NCBI GenBank assembly: GCA_947492235.1
Contig: CANLLZ010000001.1
Coordinates: 806,001 to 870,000, forward strand
Direction of reading: 5' to 3'
DNA from: an uncultured Altererythrobacter sp.
GTDB taxonomy: Bacteria; Pseudomonadota; Alphaproteobacteria; Sphingomonadales; Sphingomonadaceae
Length of the DNA stretch: 64,000 nt
The notes under the pieces were generated by a model. That model was not told the DNA's origin and ran no database searches. It saw only the letters and a list, made by a program, of their open reading frames with translations. Both the position numbers and the translations under genes were made by a program. This document shows positions 17,527-25,469 of the stretch, one piece after another; the first letter of the stretch is position 1; every line of letters starts with the position of its first letter.

Positions 17527-17898
17527 ATGCACGTCAACCACAGCCACGAAGAACCAGCGGCGGAGGAAACCACCTTCGACGATTTTCTGAAGGTGGATAT
17601 CCGCGTGGGTGTGATCGTCTCGGCAGACGATTTCCCCGAGGCCCGCAATCCGGCTTATAAATTGGTGATCGATTTCGGCCCGGCGATCGGGGAAAAGAAA
17701 AGCTGCGCTCAGATTGTGACGAATTACCAGCGCGACGAACTGGTCGGGCGCCAGGTCGCCGCCGTGGTGAATTTCCCGCCGCGCCAGATCGGGCCAGCCA
17801 TGTCCGAGGTGCTGACACTGGGCTTTGCCGACGAGGCGGGCGAGGTGGTGCTCTTTGCGCCGGACAGCGCCGTGCCCATCGGCTCGCGGCTGTTCTGA
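17527..17898 (+). CDS. csaA: tRNA-binding protein CsaA
   Basis: Export-related chaperone-like protein of 123 residues with a single tRNA-binding (OB-fold) domain like the C-terminal part of MetRS. The pattern DFLKVDIRVGVIVSADDFPEARNPAYKLVIDFG, then KKSCAQIVTNYQRDELVGRQVAAVVNFPPRQIGPAMSEVLTLGF, is close to the CsaA consensus, including the NPAYKL and PPRQIGP motifs. CsaA of Bacillus is linked to protein secretion and binds tRNA-like substrates. ATG 17527 is chosen because residues upstream in the frame overlap the previous gene and are not CsaA-like. Confidence 0.92.
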   Translation: MHVNHSHEEPAAEETTFDDFLKVDIRVGVIVSADDFPEARNPAYKLVIDFGPAIGEKKSCAQIVTNYQRDELVGRQVAAVVNFPPRQIGPAMSEVLTLGFADEAGEVVLFAPDSAVPIGSRLF

Positions 17899-17916
17899 AC
17901 ATGGGAACTTGAACGC

Positions 17917-18285
17917 ATGCGGATTGCCCCTCTGACCATGCTGAGCGCAGCGCTCCTGATGAGTTCATGCGTGGCTTCTGGCGACCCGCAGCCAGAGCCG
18001 GTGCCGGAGGGCGAGCATGGCTATTCCAGCGCGGATGCCGCCAGCTGCGTTGTGAAAAACGGCAGCTACCAAAGACGCGGCATGGCGGGGCAGTATAGCT
18101 GCGCGGTGCCCTATGCCGATGCCGGAAAAACCTGCTCGGCGGCGTCCGATTGCGAAGGCCAGTGCCGTGTCGCTGACTCGTCCGCCAAACCGGTCACCGG
18201 CCAGTGCCAGGCGACCACCGATCCCTTTGGGTGCTACGAATATTTTAGCGATAGCGGCGAAGTGGTTGGCATCTGCGTGGATTAG
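17917..18285 (+). CDS. Cysteine-rich putative lipoprotein
   Basis: Unrecognised protein of 122 residues. The N-terminus MRIAPLTMLSAALLMSSCVASG is a lipoprotein-type signal with a possible lipidated Cys18. The mature part holds about eight further cysteines (ASCVVKNGSYQRRGMAGQYSC, KTCSAASDCEGQCR, GQC, FGCYEYF, GICVD), suggesting several disulfides in the periplasm or outer membrane. It is separated from csaA by 18 bases. Convergent transcription from the acetyltransferase gene meets it at about 18300, where no clear terminator is visible. No function is proposed. Confidence 0.65.
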   Translation: MRIAPLTMLSAALLMSSCVASGDPQPEPVPEGEHGYSSADAASCVVKNGSYQRRGMAGQYSCAVPYADAGKTCSAASDCEGQCRVADSSAKPVTGQCQATTDPFGCYEYFSDSGEVVGICVD

Positions 18286-18327
18286 GCGAGAACAAGACTC
18301 CGCCCCGATTCTGCCGGACGCGACGCG

Positions 18328-18783
18328 TCACAAGTCTAGATGATAGCACTGGTTGTGCGGTCCGTTCGTATAACCCGCAAAGGCATTGCCCGGCTCAAAC
18401 CCGTATTTCCGATAAAGCGCGATGGCAGCGGCAAAATCTTCGCTAGTGCCCGTTTCCAGACTTAGGCGCCGGACGCCTTGGGTGCGCGCGCGTTCGATAA
18501 TGGCCTCCAGTACGGCGCGTCCCGCTCCGAGCCCGCGATGCTGAGGGTCAGCGCGCATGGATTTGATCTCGGCGTGGTGGGGTGAGAGCCGCTTTAGAGC
18601 GCCGACAGCCGCCAAAGAGTCCCCGTCTCTGCATGCGAACAGGGTGATTTCCGGCCCTGATAAGCCCGACACATCGAGCGCAAAGCTCGTGCCCGGTGGC
18701 GAAATGGCGTGCATGTCCCGCTGGTGCATTTCGAGCAGAGCGCAGACTTGCGGATCATCCAGACCGGCCTCGCTCACCTCCAT
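18328..18783 (-). CDS. GNAT family N-acetyltransferase
   Basis: Acetyl-CoA-dependent N-acetyltransferase of 151 residues, substrate unknown. The acetyl-CoA loop is visible in MRADPQHRGLGAGRAVLEAIIERARTQG (motif A, QxxGxG/A). Motif B is in LSLETGTSEDFAAAIALYRKYGFE, and the ending is PGNAFAGY. I place the start at 18783 because GGAGGA lies six bases upstream; an overlapping ATG at 18789 would sit directly against that ribosome site. The start region overlaps the end of the upstream cyclase gene, so translation is probably coupled. Confidence 0.85.
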   Translation of the reverse strand: MEVSEAGLDDPQVCALLEMHQRDMHAISPPGTSFALDVSGLSGPEITLFACRDGDSLAAVGALKRLSPHHAEIKSMRADPQHRGLGAGRAVLEAIIERARTQGVRRLSLETGTSEDFAAAIALYRKYGFEPGNAFAGYTNGPHNQCYHLDL

Positions 18784-18785
18784 GG

Positions 18786-19556
18786 TCATTCCTCCACAAT
18801 CGCCACCGCGCGGATCCACCCGGCGCTGGCCCGCTCGATCTTCACCGGAAAGCAGCTGAGGGTGAAGCCGGTGGCGGGGAGGGCTTCGAGATTGGTCAGT
18901 TTCTCGATCTGGTAATACGGTCGGATGCGCCCCGCCTTGTGGCCTTCCCAGATGATTGAGGGATCGCGGGTTTCGGCCCATTTCTTCGCCGTGTGGCTGA
19001 ACGGGGCGTCCCAGCTCCATGCGTCGGTGCCGACTACTTCCACGCCGTTGGCGGTCAGGTAGAGCGTGGCCTCTGCGCCCAGACCCACGCCCTGATCGGT
19101 GAAGTTCTCCGTGCCGTAAATCGCGCCTGACTGGACCAGCACGATATCGAGCGGCTGGAGCGTGTGGCCGATGCGCGCCAATTCTGCCTCGACTTCCGCC
19201 GCGCTGACGACATGGCCGTGCGGCAGACCGGAAAAATCGAGCTTCACGCCAGGGCGAAGGAACCGGTCGAGCGGAGCCTCATCGATGCTGGGCGCAGCTT
19301 TGCCCCCATTATCCGTCGTTGAATGATAGTGCCACGGCGCGTCCATATGGGTGCCATTGTGGGTTGAGAGCTCCAGCATCTCGACCGCCCATCCTTCGCC
19401 GTCGGGCAGGTCCTCTTTCTCCAGACCGGGGAAGAACATCGCGATCTGCTCCCACGTGCTTTCGTGGGTCATGTACTGGATTTTCGGGCGCATCACATCG
19501 GGGTCGGAAATCACGTCATTGGTGATCGGGATCGACAGGTCGACGAAACGGGGCAT
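18786..19556 (-). CDS. Cyclase / kynurenine formamidase-like metal hydrolase
   Basis: Metal-dependent hydrolase of the cyclase (KynB-like) family, 256 residues. The signature HxGTHxDxPxHY is present as STHNGTHMDAPWHYHST, giving the metal-binding His and Asp residues, and the family start VDLSIPITNDV is present. Later GTDAWSWDAPF is also typical. Its length is above KynB proper, and no other tryptophan catabolism genes are near, so formamidase activity is not assured. ATG 19556 overlaps the aroB stop (ATGA); a TTG one codon upstream is not needed. It forms a minus-strand run aroK-aroB-cyclase-acetyltransferase. Confidence 0.82.
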   Translation of the reverse strand: MPRFVDLSIPITNDVISDPDVMRPKIQYMTHESTWEQIAMFFPGLEKEDLPDGEGWAVEMLELSTHNGTHMDAPWHYHSTTDNGGKAAPSIDEAPLDRFLRPGVKLDFSGLPHGHVVSAAEVEAELARIGHTLQPLDIVLVQSGAIYGTENFTDQGVGLGAEATLYLTANGVEVVGTDAWSWDAPFSHTAKKWAETRDPSIIWEGHKAGRIRPYYQIEKLTNLEALPATGFTLSCFPVKIERASAGWIRAVAIVEE

Positions 19557-20665
19557 CAATGCGCCTGCAATTGTTCGGCCAGGAACGCGGCGATGTCGGC
19601 CATGTCCACATCATGCGCCAGATAAGCCTCGCCGATACCGCGCAGCAGGATGAAGGGCAGGGTGCCGGCATCCATCTTCTTGTCGTGCAGCATGTGATCC
19701 GCCAGCGTCTGCCCGCTGCAATCGAGGCCCAATGCGGCGAGTTCCGACGGCAAGCCAGCTGCACCAATCGCGCTCGCAACCGTGTCGGCATCATCCGCGC
19801 TGATCTCGCCGCGACGCGCCGAATACCGCGCCGCCAGCACCATGCCCAGCGCAACGCCTTCCCCGTGCAGAAGCCGGTCCGAAAAGCCGGTCTCGGCCTC
19901 CAGCGCGTGTCCGAAAGTATGCCCGAGATTGAGCAGCGCCCGCGCGCCGCTGGTCTCGCGCTCGTCCTCGGCCACGATTCGCGCCTTGGCCGCAACGCTG
20001 CGCGCGACGGCCTCTTCCAGCGCGGCTTCGTGATGGGCGAGAACCGCATTCCCGTGCTCGCCCAACCACGCAAAAAATTCTGCATCGCCGAGGATGCCGT
20101 ATTTGATGACTTCGGCATAACCGGCGCGCATTTCGCGTTCCGGCAACGTGGCGAGCGTATCGGTGTCGGCCAGCACGAGCGAAGGCTGATGGAACGCCCC
20201 GACCAGATTCTTGCCCGCCGCCGTATTGATCGCGGTCTTCCCGCCGACCGAGCTATCCACCTGCGACAGCAGAGTGGTGGGCAGTTGAATAAACCCGCAA
20301 CCCCGCTTCAGGATCGCGCAGGCAAAGCCGGTCAGATCGCCGACCACGCCGCCGCCAAGCGCCATCACATGATCGCCGCGTTCCACGCCTTGCTCCAGCA
20401 GCCAGTCGATCAGGGTCTGCAGGCCGGACCAGCTCTTCGATCCTTCCCCGGGTTCGACAAGGAACAGGGCATGTTCTTTGCCCGCGCTTTTGAGCGAGGC
20501 GACCAGCGTCTCGCCATGGGCGTCCCATGCATTGCGGTCCGCGACAATGGGCACGGTGGACTTGCGCAACAGCGCTTCCGCATGATGCGCGGCCTCGCCC
20601 AGCAAGCCGCGGCCGACCCGCACTTCATAGGAACGGCCAGCCAAAGCGACGGGAATTACAGCCAT
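19556..20665 (-). CDS. aroB: 3-Dehydroquinate synthase
   Basis: Second step of the shikimate pathway: NAD-dependent cyclisation of DAHP to 3-dehydroquinate; 369 residues. Recognised by LVEPGEGSKSWSGLQTLIDWLLEQGVERGDHVMALGGGVVGDLTGFACAILKRGCGFIQLPTTLLSQVDSSVGGKTAIN, which holds the NAD and substrate lysine motifs. Also present is the Zn-ligand region ARALLNLGHTFGHALE with HGEGVALGMVLAA. The last 100 residues are the helical C-terminal domain. The start overlaps the aroK end by ten bases, the common aroKB arrangement. Confidence 0.96.
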   Translation of the reverse strand: MAVIPVALAGRSYEVRVGRGLLGEAAHHAEALLRKSTVPIVADRNAWDAHGETLVASLKSAGKEHALFLVEPGEGSKSWSGLQTLIDWLLEQGVERGDHVMALGGGVVGDLTGFACAILKRGCGFIQLPTTLLSQVDSSVGGKTAINTAAGKNLVGAFHQPSLVLADTDTLATLPEREMRAGYAEVIKYGILGDAEFFAWLGEHGNAVLAHHEAALEEAVARSVAAKARIVAEDERETSGARALLNLGHTFGHALEAETGFSDRLLHGEGVALGMVLAARYSARRGEISADDADTVASAIGAAGLPSELAALGLDCSGQTLADHMLHDKKMDAGTLPFILLRGIGEAYLAHDVDMADIAAFLAEQLQAH

Positions 20666-21225
20666 CGGTCGATTGCCTCCAAAATCATTGTCGCCGTTTC
20701 GGCATGGGGGCCATTTTTGCTGACAATCCGAACGGGTGCCTCCCCATACAGGGGAGCACGTTCGGTATGCAGTCTGGTGAGGATTTCTGCCGGATCACCC
20801 TGTTTCAGCAGGGGCCGCGTGTTGCGGCGGCTGGTCCGTTCGACCAGAGTTTCGATATCGCAATCGATCCACACGCCAATGGCTTGCTCAAGAATGAGCG
20901 CCCGCGTTTCGGGATCGACAAATGCGCCGCCGCCGGTGGCAATCACACCGTGGCCTTCGTCGATCAGACGGGCGATCACGCGCCGCTCCCCATCCCGGAA
21001 AACCGCCTCGCCGTGTTTCTCGAAAATCTCTGCGACCGACAGCTGCGCCGCCTCTTCGATGGCGGTGTCGGCGTCGATAAAGCTGCGCTGTGTCAGTTCC
21101 GCCAGCTTGCGCCCGACGGTCGATTTGCCCACGCCCATCAGTCCCACCAGCACGATCGGACGGGCAATCCGCCGCGCGATGGCCGCAATCTGCGGATTGT
21201 CCAACGGTTCGCTGTGGGTATCCAT
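20656..21225 (-). CDS. aroK: Shikimate kinase
   Basis: ATP-dependent phosphorylation of shikimate; 189 residues including a 20-residue N-terminal extension. The P-loop is GLMGVGKSTVG; the shikimate-binding DADTAIEEAAQLSVAEIFEKHGEAVFRDGER is next, then VIATGGGAFVDPETR and the lid arginine region RTSRRNTRPLL. It is first of the aroK-aroB pair on the minus strand, divergent from the small ORF at 21312 across an 86-base gap that must hold promoters for both directions. Confidence 0.96.
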   Translation of the reverse strand: MDTHSEPLDNPQIAAIARRIARPIVLVGLMGVGKSTVGRKLAELTQRSFIDADTAIEEAAQLSVAEIFEKHGEAVFRDGERRVIARLIDEGHGVIATGGGAFVDPETRALILEQAIGVWIDCDIETLVERTSRRNTRPLLKQGDPAEILTRLHTERAPLYGEAPVRIVSKNGPHAETATMILEAIDRWL

Positions 21226-21311
21226 TGTCGCCGGACCTAGAGATAGGCTAGGGCGCTTGCAACCAAGGGCGCAGTTGCGCCTGCCAAGAAGAATTTTAGG
21301 GTAGCGGATTG

Positions 21312-21488
21312 ATGATCGATGCGCAGAAGGCTGGCGGCATGCGTAGGACCGGAGTGATCATCGCAGCGGGCGCGGCACTGCTGCTGGTCTGGGCATGGTG
21401 GGATGGCGGCGAGCAATCGCTGGTGCCGATGGAACATCCGGTGGATCTCCCGCCGGAGCTGTCCGGCGATCTGGCGGAGGGCCGATAA
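21312..21488 (+). CDS. Small single-pass membrane protein (58 aa)
   Basis: Reading the plus strand gives a 58-residue ORF beginning MIDAQKAGGMRRTGVIIAAG, with one hydrophobic segment (GVIIAAGAALLLVWAWW) and a short acidic, proline-containing tail ending SGDLAEGR. The stop TAA shares its last base with the ATG of the next gene (TAATG), as seen in coupled genes. An internal ATG at 21339 right before the hydrophobic segment is an alternative start. No homologue is recognised. The overlap and sensible topology support it, but it could be a chance ORF in a GC-rich leader. Confidence 0.45.
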   Translation: MIDAQKAGGMRRTGVIIAAGAALLLVWAWWDGGEQSLVPMEHPVDLPPELSGDLAEGR

Positions 21489-23446
21489 TGAAGCGTGGAT
21501 TGCTTACCGGTGCAGGCGCACTGGCGCTGGGCGCGGCTCTGGTCGTGGGCGGCGTGTCGGGCCAGTGGGCCGGAAACGGGGCTCTCGCTCAGGATGCGCC
21601 CGAGAGCCTGCTTCCGCCCGGTTTCGACGATCCCGCGCCAGCGCCCGCTCCCGCGCCTGCGCCAGCACCGGCTCCGCGCCCGGCGCCGCCGCCTGCATCG
21701 CGGCCCGCACCGGCTCCGGCACCTGCACCCGCACCCGCTACAAGCCCGCGCCCGCAAGGCACACCGGTTGTCCAGCCTCTGCCCGGAGGGGGCGGGGGTG
21801 CAGTGCCCAGCGCGCCTGCCCGTCCGGCAACCGGCGGCGGCACGGCGACTGCTTCCGATGGCCTGCCATCGCTGGCCGATCTGGAGCGGCTGGAGACCGA
21901 CGAGCTGGACGCGCTGCTGGGTCTGCGCCCGCGCACCGATATTCCGCCCGCCGCGCGGCGTTCGCTCGGCCAGGTCGGCATCCTTGCCCCGGCAGAGGGC
22001 GGCTTGCCGACCGGCTCGCTTGCGCGGCAACCGGCATCGCTGGTTCGTGCGGCCTTGTCGGGAACGGACGGGCAACTGGTCTCGCGCTGGGGCCACATCA
22101 TGCTGCGCCGAGCGCTCGCCAGCCGTCTGGCCGCGCCAGAGGGGATGGACCCGGTTACCTTTGCAGCCTTGCGCGCGCGCTTGCTCAACCGGATGGGCGA
22201 ACATGCGGCCGCGCGCGCGATTGTGCAGGATATCGATACCGAAGACTGGAACAACGCCTTGGCTGGCGGCGCGATCAACGCGTATCTCGGCACGTCCGAC
22301 ATTGTCGGCATTTGCCCGCTGGCGCGCTATCGCGGCGATGTGCGCGAGGGGGAACAGTGGAACCTGCTCCGGGCAATCTGCAACGCCTATGCCGGCGAAA
22401 CGGGCCGCGCGCGGCGTGAAATCGGCAAGATGCGGTCCGATGGCGATGTGCCGGTCATCGATGCCTTGCTGGCCCAGCGCTACGCCGGGGCTGCGGGCGA
22501 AGGGCGCAGCGCGGTCAATCTGGAATGGGACGACGTCGAGGAACTGACCCCGTGGCGCTTTGCCATGGCCAATGCGTTGGGGGCGGAGATTCCGGCCAGT
22601 CTGCTGGAGGATGCGGGGCCGTATTACCAGCGGATCGCGGCGACCATGCCGATGCTTTCCTTCGAACAGCGCATTCCGGCGGCGCGGGAAGCCGCCGAGA
22701 CAGGCGTTTTGTCGAGCGAGGCGCTGGTCGATCTCTATTCGCAATATTACGCGCTATCGGGCCGGGAGGGCGATATCGGCGAAGACGCGCTCCGCCTGCG
22801 TGTGGCCTATGTCAATGAAGACCCGGCCTTGCGCATTTCCGCCATTCGCGGGCTTTGGGGCAGCGCGAATGCGCAACCCGATTATGACCGGCAGATCCTC
22901 ACCGCCTATGCCGCGGCCCGCGTCCCGGCCGATGCGAATTTCGAGGAAGATGCTGCCGATCTGATTGCGTCGATGCTCGCCGCAGGTCTCGATCAGGATG
23001 CGCTGCAATGGGCCAGCGTCGTCTCCGAGGGGAGCGAGGGCTGGGCACTGCTTGCTTTGGCCCAACCGCAGCGGGCGAACCCGGTGGACGAGGGCGCCGT
23101 CGATTCCTTCCTTGGTGACGATGAAAGTGCCGAGCAGCGCAAATCGGGCTTTCTGATTGCGGGCCTTGCCGGACTGGGCCGGTTGGAGGCCGATGCTGTG
23201 TCGGAATATGATGCGGATCTGGGTCTGCGATTTGCCCGCGAAACCGCGTGGAGCCGGGCGATCGATCAGGCGGGCGAGGCACAAAACAGCGCGCTGGTAG
23301 CGATTCTTGCCGGGCTGGGCATGCAGGGGGCGAGCTGGGACAAAATGACCCCGCGCCACCTCTATCATATCGTGCGCGCGCTCGACCGGTCGGGCCTTTC
23401 GGCAGAGGCACGGATGATCGCGGCAGAGGCGGTCGCGCGGGGATGA
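21488..23446 (+). CDS. Secreted Pro/Ala-rich, helical protein of unknown function
   Basis: A 652-residue protein not recognised by family. A signal peptide (MKRGLLTGAGALALGAALVVGGVSG...NGALA) with probable cleavage before QDAPES is followed by a long linker of Ala-Pro repeats (about residues 50-110, many PAPAPA units). From about residue 125 the sequence becomes helical, with repeated short Ala/Leu-rich helices and no membrane segments (YYQRIAATMPMLSFEQRIPAAREAAETG and similar), resembling TPR-like or soluble lytic-transglycosylase superhelices but without a catalytic motif. ATG 21488 has GGAGG upstream. Its stop overlaps the xerD start (ATGA). The PAP linker suggests spanning the periplasm or peptidoglycan. 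Confidence 0.7.
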   Translation: MKRGLLTGAGALALGAALVVGGVSGQWAGNGALAQDAPESLLPPGFDDPAPAPAPAPAPAPAPRPAPPPASRPAPAPAPAPAPATSPRPQGTPVVQPLPGGGGGAVPSAPARPATGGGTATASDGLPSLADLERLETDELDALLGLRPRTDIPPAARRSLGQVGILAPAEGGLPTGSLARQPASLVRAALSGTDGQLVSRWGHIMLRRALASRLAAPEGMDPVTFAALRARLLNRMGEHAAARAIVQDIDTEDWNNALAGGAINAYLGTSDIVGICPLARYRGDVREGEQWNLLRAICNAYAGETGRARREIGKMRSDGDVPVIDALLAQRYAGAAGEGRSAVNLEWDDVEELTPWRFAMANALGAEIPASLLEDAGPYYQRIAATMPMLSFEQRIPAAREAAETGVLSSEALVDLYSQYYALSGREGDIGEDALRLRVAYVNEDPALRISAIRGLWGSANAQPDYDRQILTAYAAARVPADANFEEDAADLIASMLAAGLDQDALQWASVVSEGSEGWALLALAQPQRANPVDEGAVDSFLGDDESAEQRKSGFLIAGLAGLGRLEADAVSEYDADLGLRFARETAWSRAIDQAGEAQNSALVAILAGLGMQGASWDKMTPRHLYHIVRALDRSGLSAEARMIAAEAVARG

Positions 23447-24354
23447 CGGTGCCGGCGCACACCCCTTCGCAAACACAGGGCGGCGCTATCGAGGAATTTC
23501 TGGTGATGCTGGCTGCAGAGCGCGGCGCGGCGACGAACACACTGGCTGCCTACCGCCGTGACCTTACCGGGGCGGAGGAGCTGATCGGCGATCTGGCTTC
23601 GGCCGACCGCAAGGATTTGCAGGGGCTGGGCGCGCAATGGTCCGCCCTCGCGCCTGCGACGGTCGCGCGCAAAGCATCGGCCCTGCGCCAGTTTTACGCC
23701 TTTCTGCAGGACGAGAACCTGCGCGGCGATGATCCCTCGGACGCCTTGCCCCGGCCTGTGCCGCGCCGTCCGCTGCCCAAAATCCTCTCGCATGACGATA
23801 TTGCTGCGCTCTTCGCGCTCGCAGAGGAAGAGGCCGCAGGCGACGCTCCGCTTGCCGTCCGCACATTGGCGCTGCTGGAAATGCTTTACGGCTCCGGCTT
23901 GCGGGCCACCGAGCTTGTTTCCCTACCCTTGGCCGCCATCCCGCGCGATGCGCCGTTTCTGACGGTGACGGGGAAGGGCGGACAAGCGCGCATGGTGCCG
24001 GTCAGCGGCAGGGCGAAAACGGCTTTGTCGCGCTGGGTAGCCTTGCGCCCAGACGACCGCTCGCCGCATCTCTTCCCCTCGCGGGCCGGACATTTGTCGC
24101 GGATACGGCTGTTCCAGCTGGTCAAGGCTCTGGCAGGCCGCGCGGGTCTGGACCCGGCGAAGATCAGCCCGCATGTCTTGCGCCATGCCTTTGCCACGCA
24201 TTTGCTGGAAGGCGGGGCGGATTTGCGCGTCTTGCAGACCCTGCTGGGTCATGCCGACATAGCCACCACGCAGATTTACACCCATGTCGACGCGTCGCGG
24301 CTTGTCGCGCTGGTCAATGAACGGCATCCTTTGGCCAAATCGTCAACAGCTTAG
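23443..24354 (+). CDS. xerD: Tyrosine recombinase XerD
   Basis: Site-specific recombinase acting at dif to resolve chromosome dimers; 303 residues, standard XerC/D length. An N-terminal SAM-like domain (IEEFLVMLAAERGAATNTLAAYRRDL) precedes the catalytic domain with ArgI in LYGSGLRATELVSL, Lys in VTGKGGQARMVPV, HVLRHAFATHLLEGGADLRVLQTLLGHADIATTQIYTHVD carrying HxxR, the second His and nucleophilic Tyr. XerD is preferred over XerC from the overall pattern, not proven. No dif site is obvious near it. Start ATG overlaps the preceding stop. Confidence 0.9.
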   Translation: MTVPAHTPSQTQGGAIEEFLVMLAAERGAATNTLAAYRRDLTGAEELIGDLASADRKDLQGLGAQWSALAPATVARKASALRQFYAFLQDENLRGDDPSDALPRPVPRRPLPKILSHDDIAALFALAEEEAAGDAPLAVRTLALLEMLYGSGLRATELVSLPLAAIPRDAPFLTVTGKGGQARMVPVSGRAKTALSRWVALRPDDRSPHLFPSRAGHLSRIRLFQLVKALAGRAGLDPAKISPHVLRHAFATHLLEGGADLRVLQTLLGHADIATTQIYTHVDASRLVALVNERHPLAKSSTA

Positions 24355-24423
24355 CCGCGATAGCTGCCCCTCCGGTTCGCACTGCGCTTGCGAAGGGCAG
24401 GGTAGCGGAGTAGCGACAATCCC

Positions 24424-25368
24424 ATGAATTCCTATCTCGAGTTCGAAAAGCCGATTGCCCAGCTGGAAGCGCGCATTGCCGAATTGCGCAGCGCTGCCGA
24501 GGGCGATGACGTCGACATCTCCAACGAGCTGAAGCGGCTCGAGCAAAAATGCACCGACCTGGTGGCGAGCACCTATGCCTCGTTGACGCCGTGGCAAAAA
24601 ACGCAGGTCGCGCGCCATCCGGCACGCCCGCATTTTCGTGATTTCGTGACCCACGCCTTCGAGGATTTCGTGCCCCTTGGGGGGGACCGCAATTACGGCG
24701 AAGACGAAGCGATTATCGGTGGCTTCGCGAAGTTGAAGGGGCGGCGCGTCATGCTGATCGGGCATGAAAAAGGCCACGACACGGAAAGCCGCCTGAAGCA
24801 CAATTTCGGGATGGGCAAGCCGGAAGGATACCGCAAGGCCATTCGCCTGATGGAAATGGCCGGGCGTTTCGGCCTGCCGGTAGTTACTCTGGTCGATACG
24901 TCGGGCGCGTTTCCGGGTGTGGAGGCCGAGGAACGCGGCCAGGCCGAGGCGATTGCCCGCGCGACCGAGGCGTGTCTTGCCCTGCCGGTACCGATGGTCG
25001 CCACGATTGTGGGCGAGGGCGGTTCGGGCGGCGCGGTGGCGCTGGCCAGCGCCGAGCGGGTGCTGATGTTCCAACATGCGGTCTATTCCGTGATTTCTCC
25101 CGAAGGTTGCGCTTCGATCCTGTGGCGTACGGCGGAAAAAGCGCCCGATGCGGCGGATGCGATGAAAATAACCGCTCAGGATCTCAAGAGGTTGGGCGTG
25201 ATCGATCGCATCGTGACCGAGCCGGTTGGCGGGGCGCATCGCGATCCTGAAACCGCCTGTGCCCGGCTGGCCGAGACGATTTCCGACGAGCTCGACAAAT
25301 TGGTCAAAGTGCCGACAGCCGAGCTGCAAATACTGCGGGAAGACAGGTTTTTACAACTCGCGGGGTAG
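24424..25368 (+). CDS. accA: Acetyl-CoA carboxylase carboxyltransferase subunit alpha
   Basis: Alpha half of the AccAD carboxyltransferase making malonyl-CoA for fatty acids; 314 residues. The start YLEFEKPIAQLEARIAELR is characteristic, followed by LTPWQKTQVARHPARPHFRDFV, DFVPLGGDRNYGEDEAIIGG, GHEKGHDTESRLKHNFGMGKPEGYRKAIRLMEMA and the active-site loops LVDTSGAFPGVEAEERGQAEAIA and GEGGSGGAVALA. The subunits AccD, AccB and AccC are not in the window. It follows xerD by 69 bases and precedes an M48 lipoprotein. Confidence 0.96.
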   Translation: MNSYLEFEKPIAQLEARIAELRSAAEGDDVDISNELKRLEQKCTDLVASTYASLTPWQKTQVARHPARPHFRDFVTHAFEDFVPLGGDRNYGEDEAIIGGFAKLKGRRVMLIGHEKGHDTESRLKHNFGMGKPEGYRKAIRLMEMAGRFGLPVVTLVDTSGAFPGVEAEERGQAEAIARATEACLALPVPMVATIVGEGGSGGAVALASAERVLMFQHAVYSVISPEGCASILWRTAEKAPDAADAMKITAQDLKRLGVIDRIVTEPVGGAHRDPETACARLAETISDELDKLVKVPTAELQILREDRFLQLAG

Positions 25369-25469
25369 ACTTTGGGGAACCCGCGGGGCTTAAAATAGGT
25401 TAAGGTCCTATTGAAGACGCGCGGTTGGTGGGCCGGGCGTATGTTGAATCGTGCGGGGAGCCACAACTG

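Noticed and set aside
19559-21304. Long plus-strand ORF opposite aroB and aroK
   Set aside because: Antisense to two clear shikimate genes, without recognisable domains.
24355-24423. Possible dif site next to xerD
   Set aside because: No 28-base XerC/XerD-type palindrome was recognised; proximity to xerD does not imply dif.
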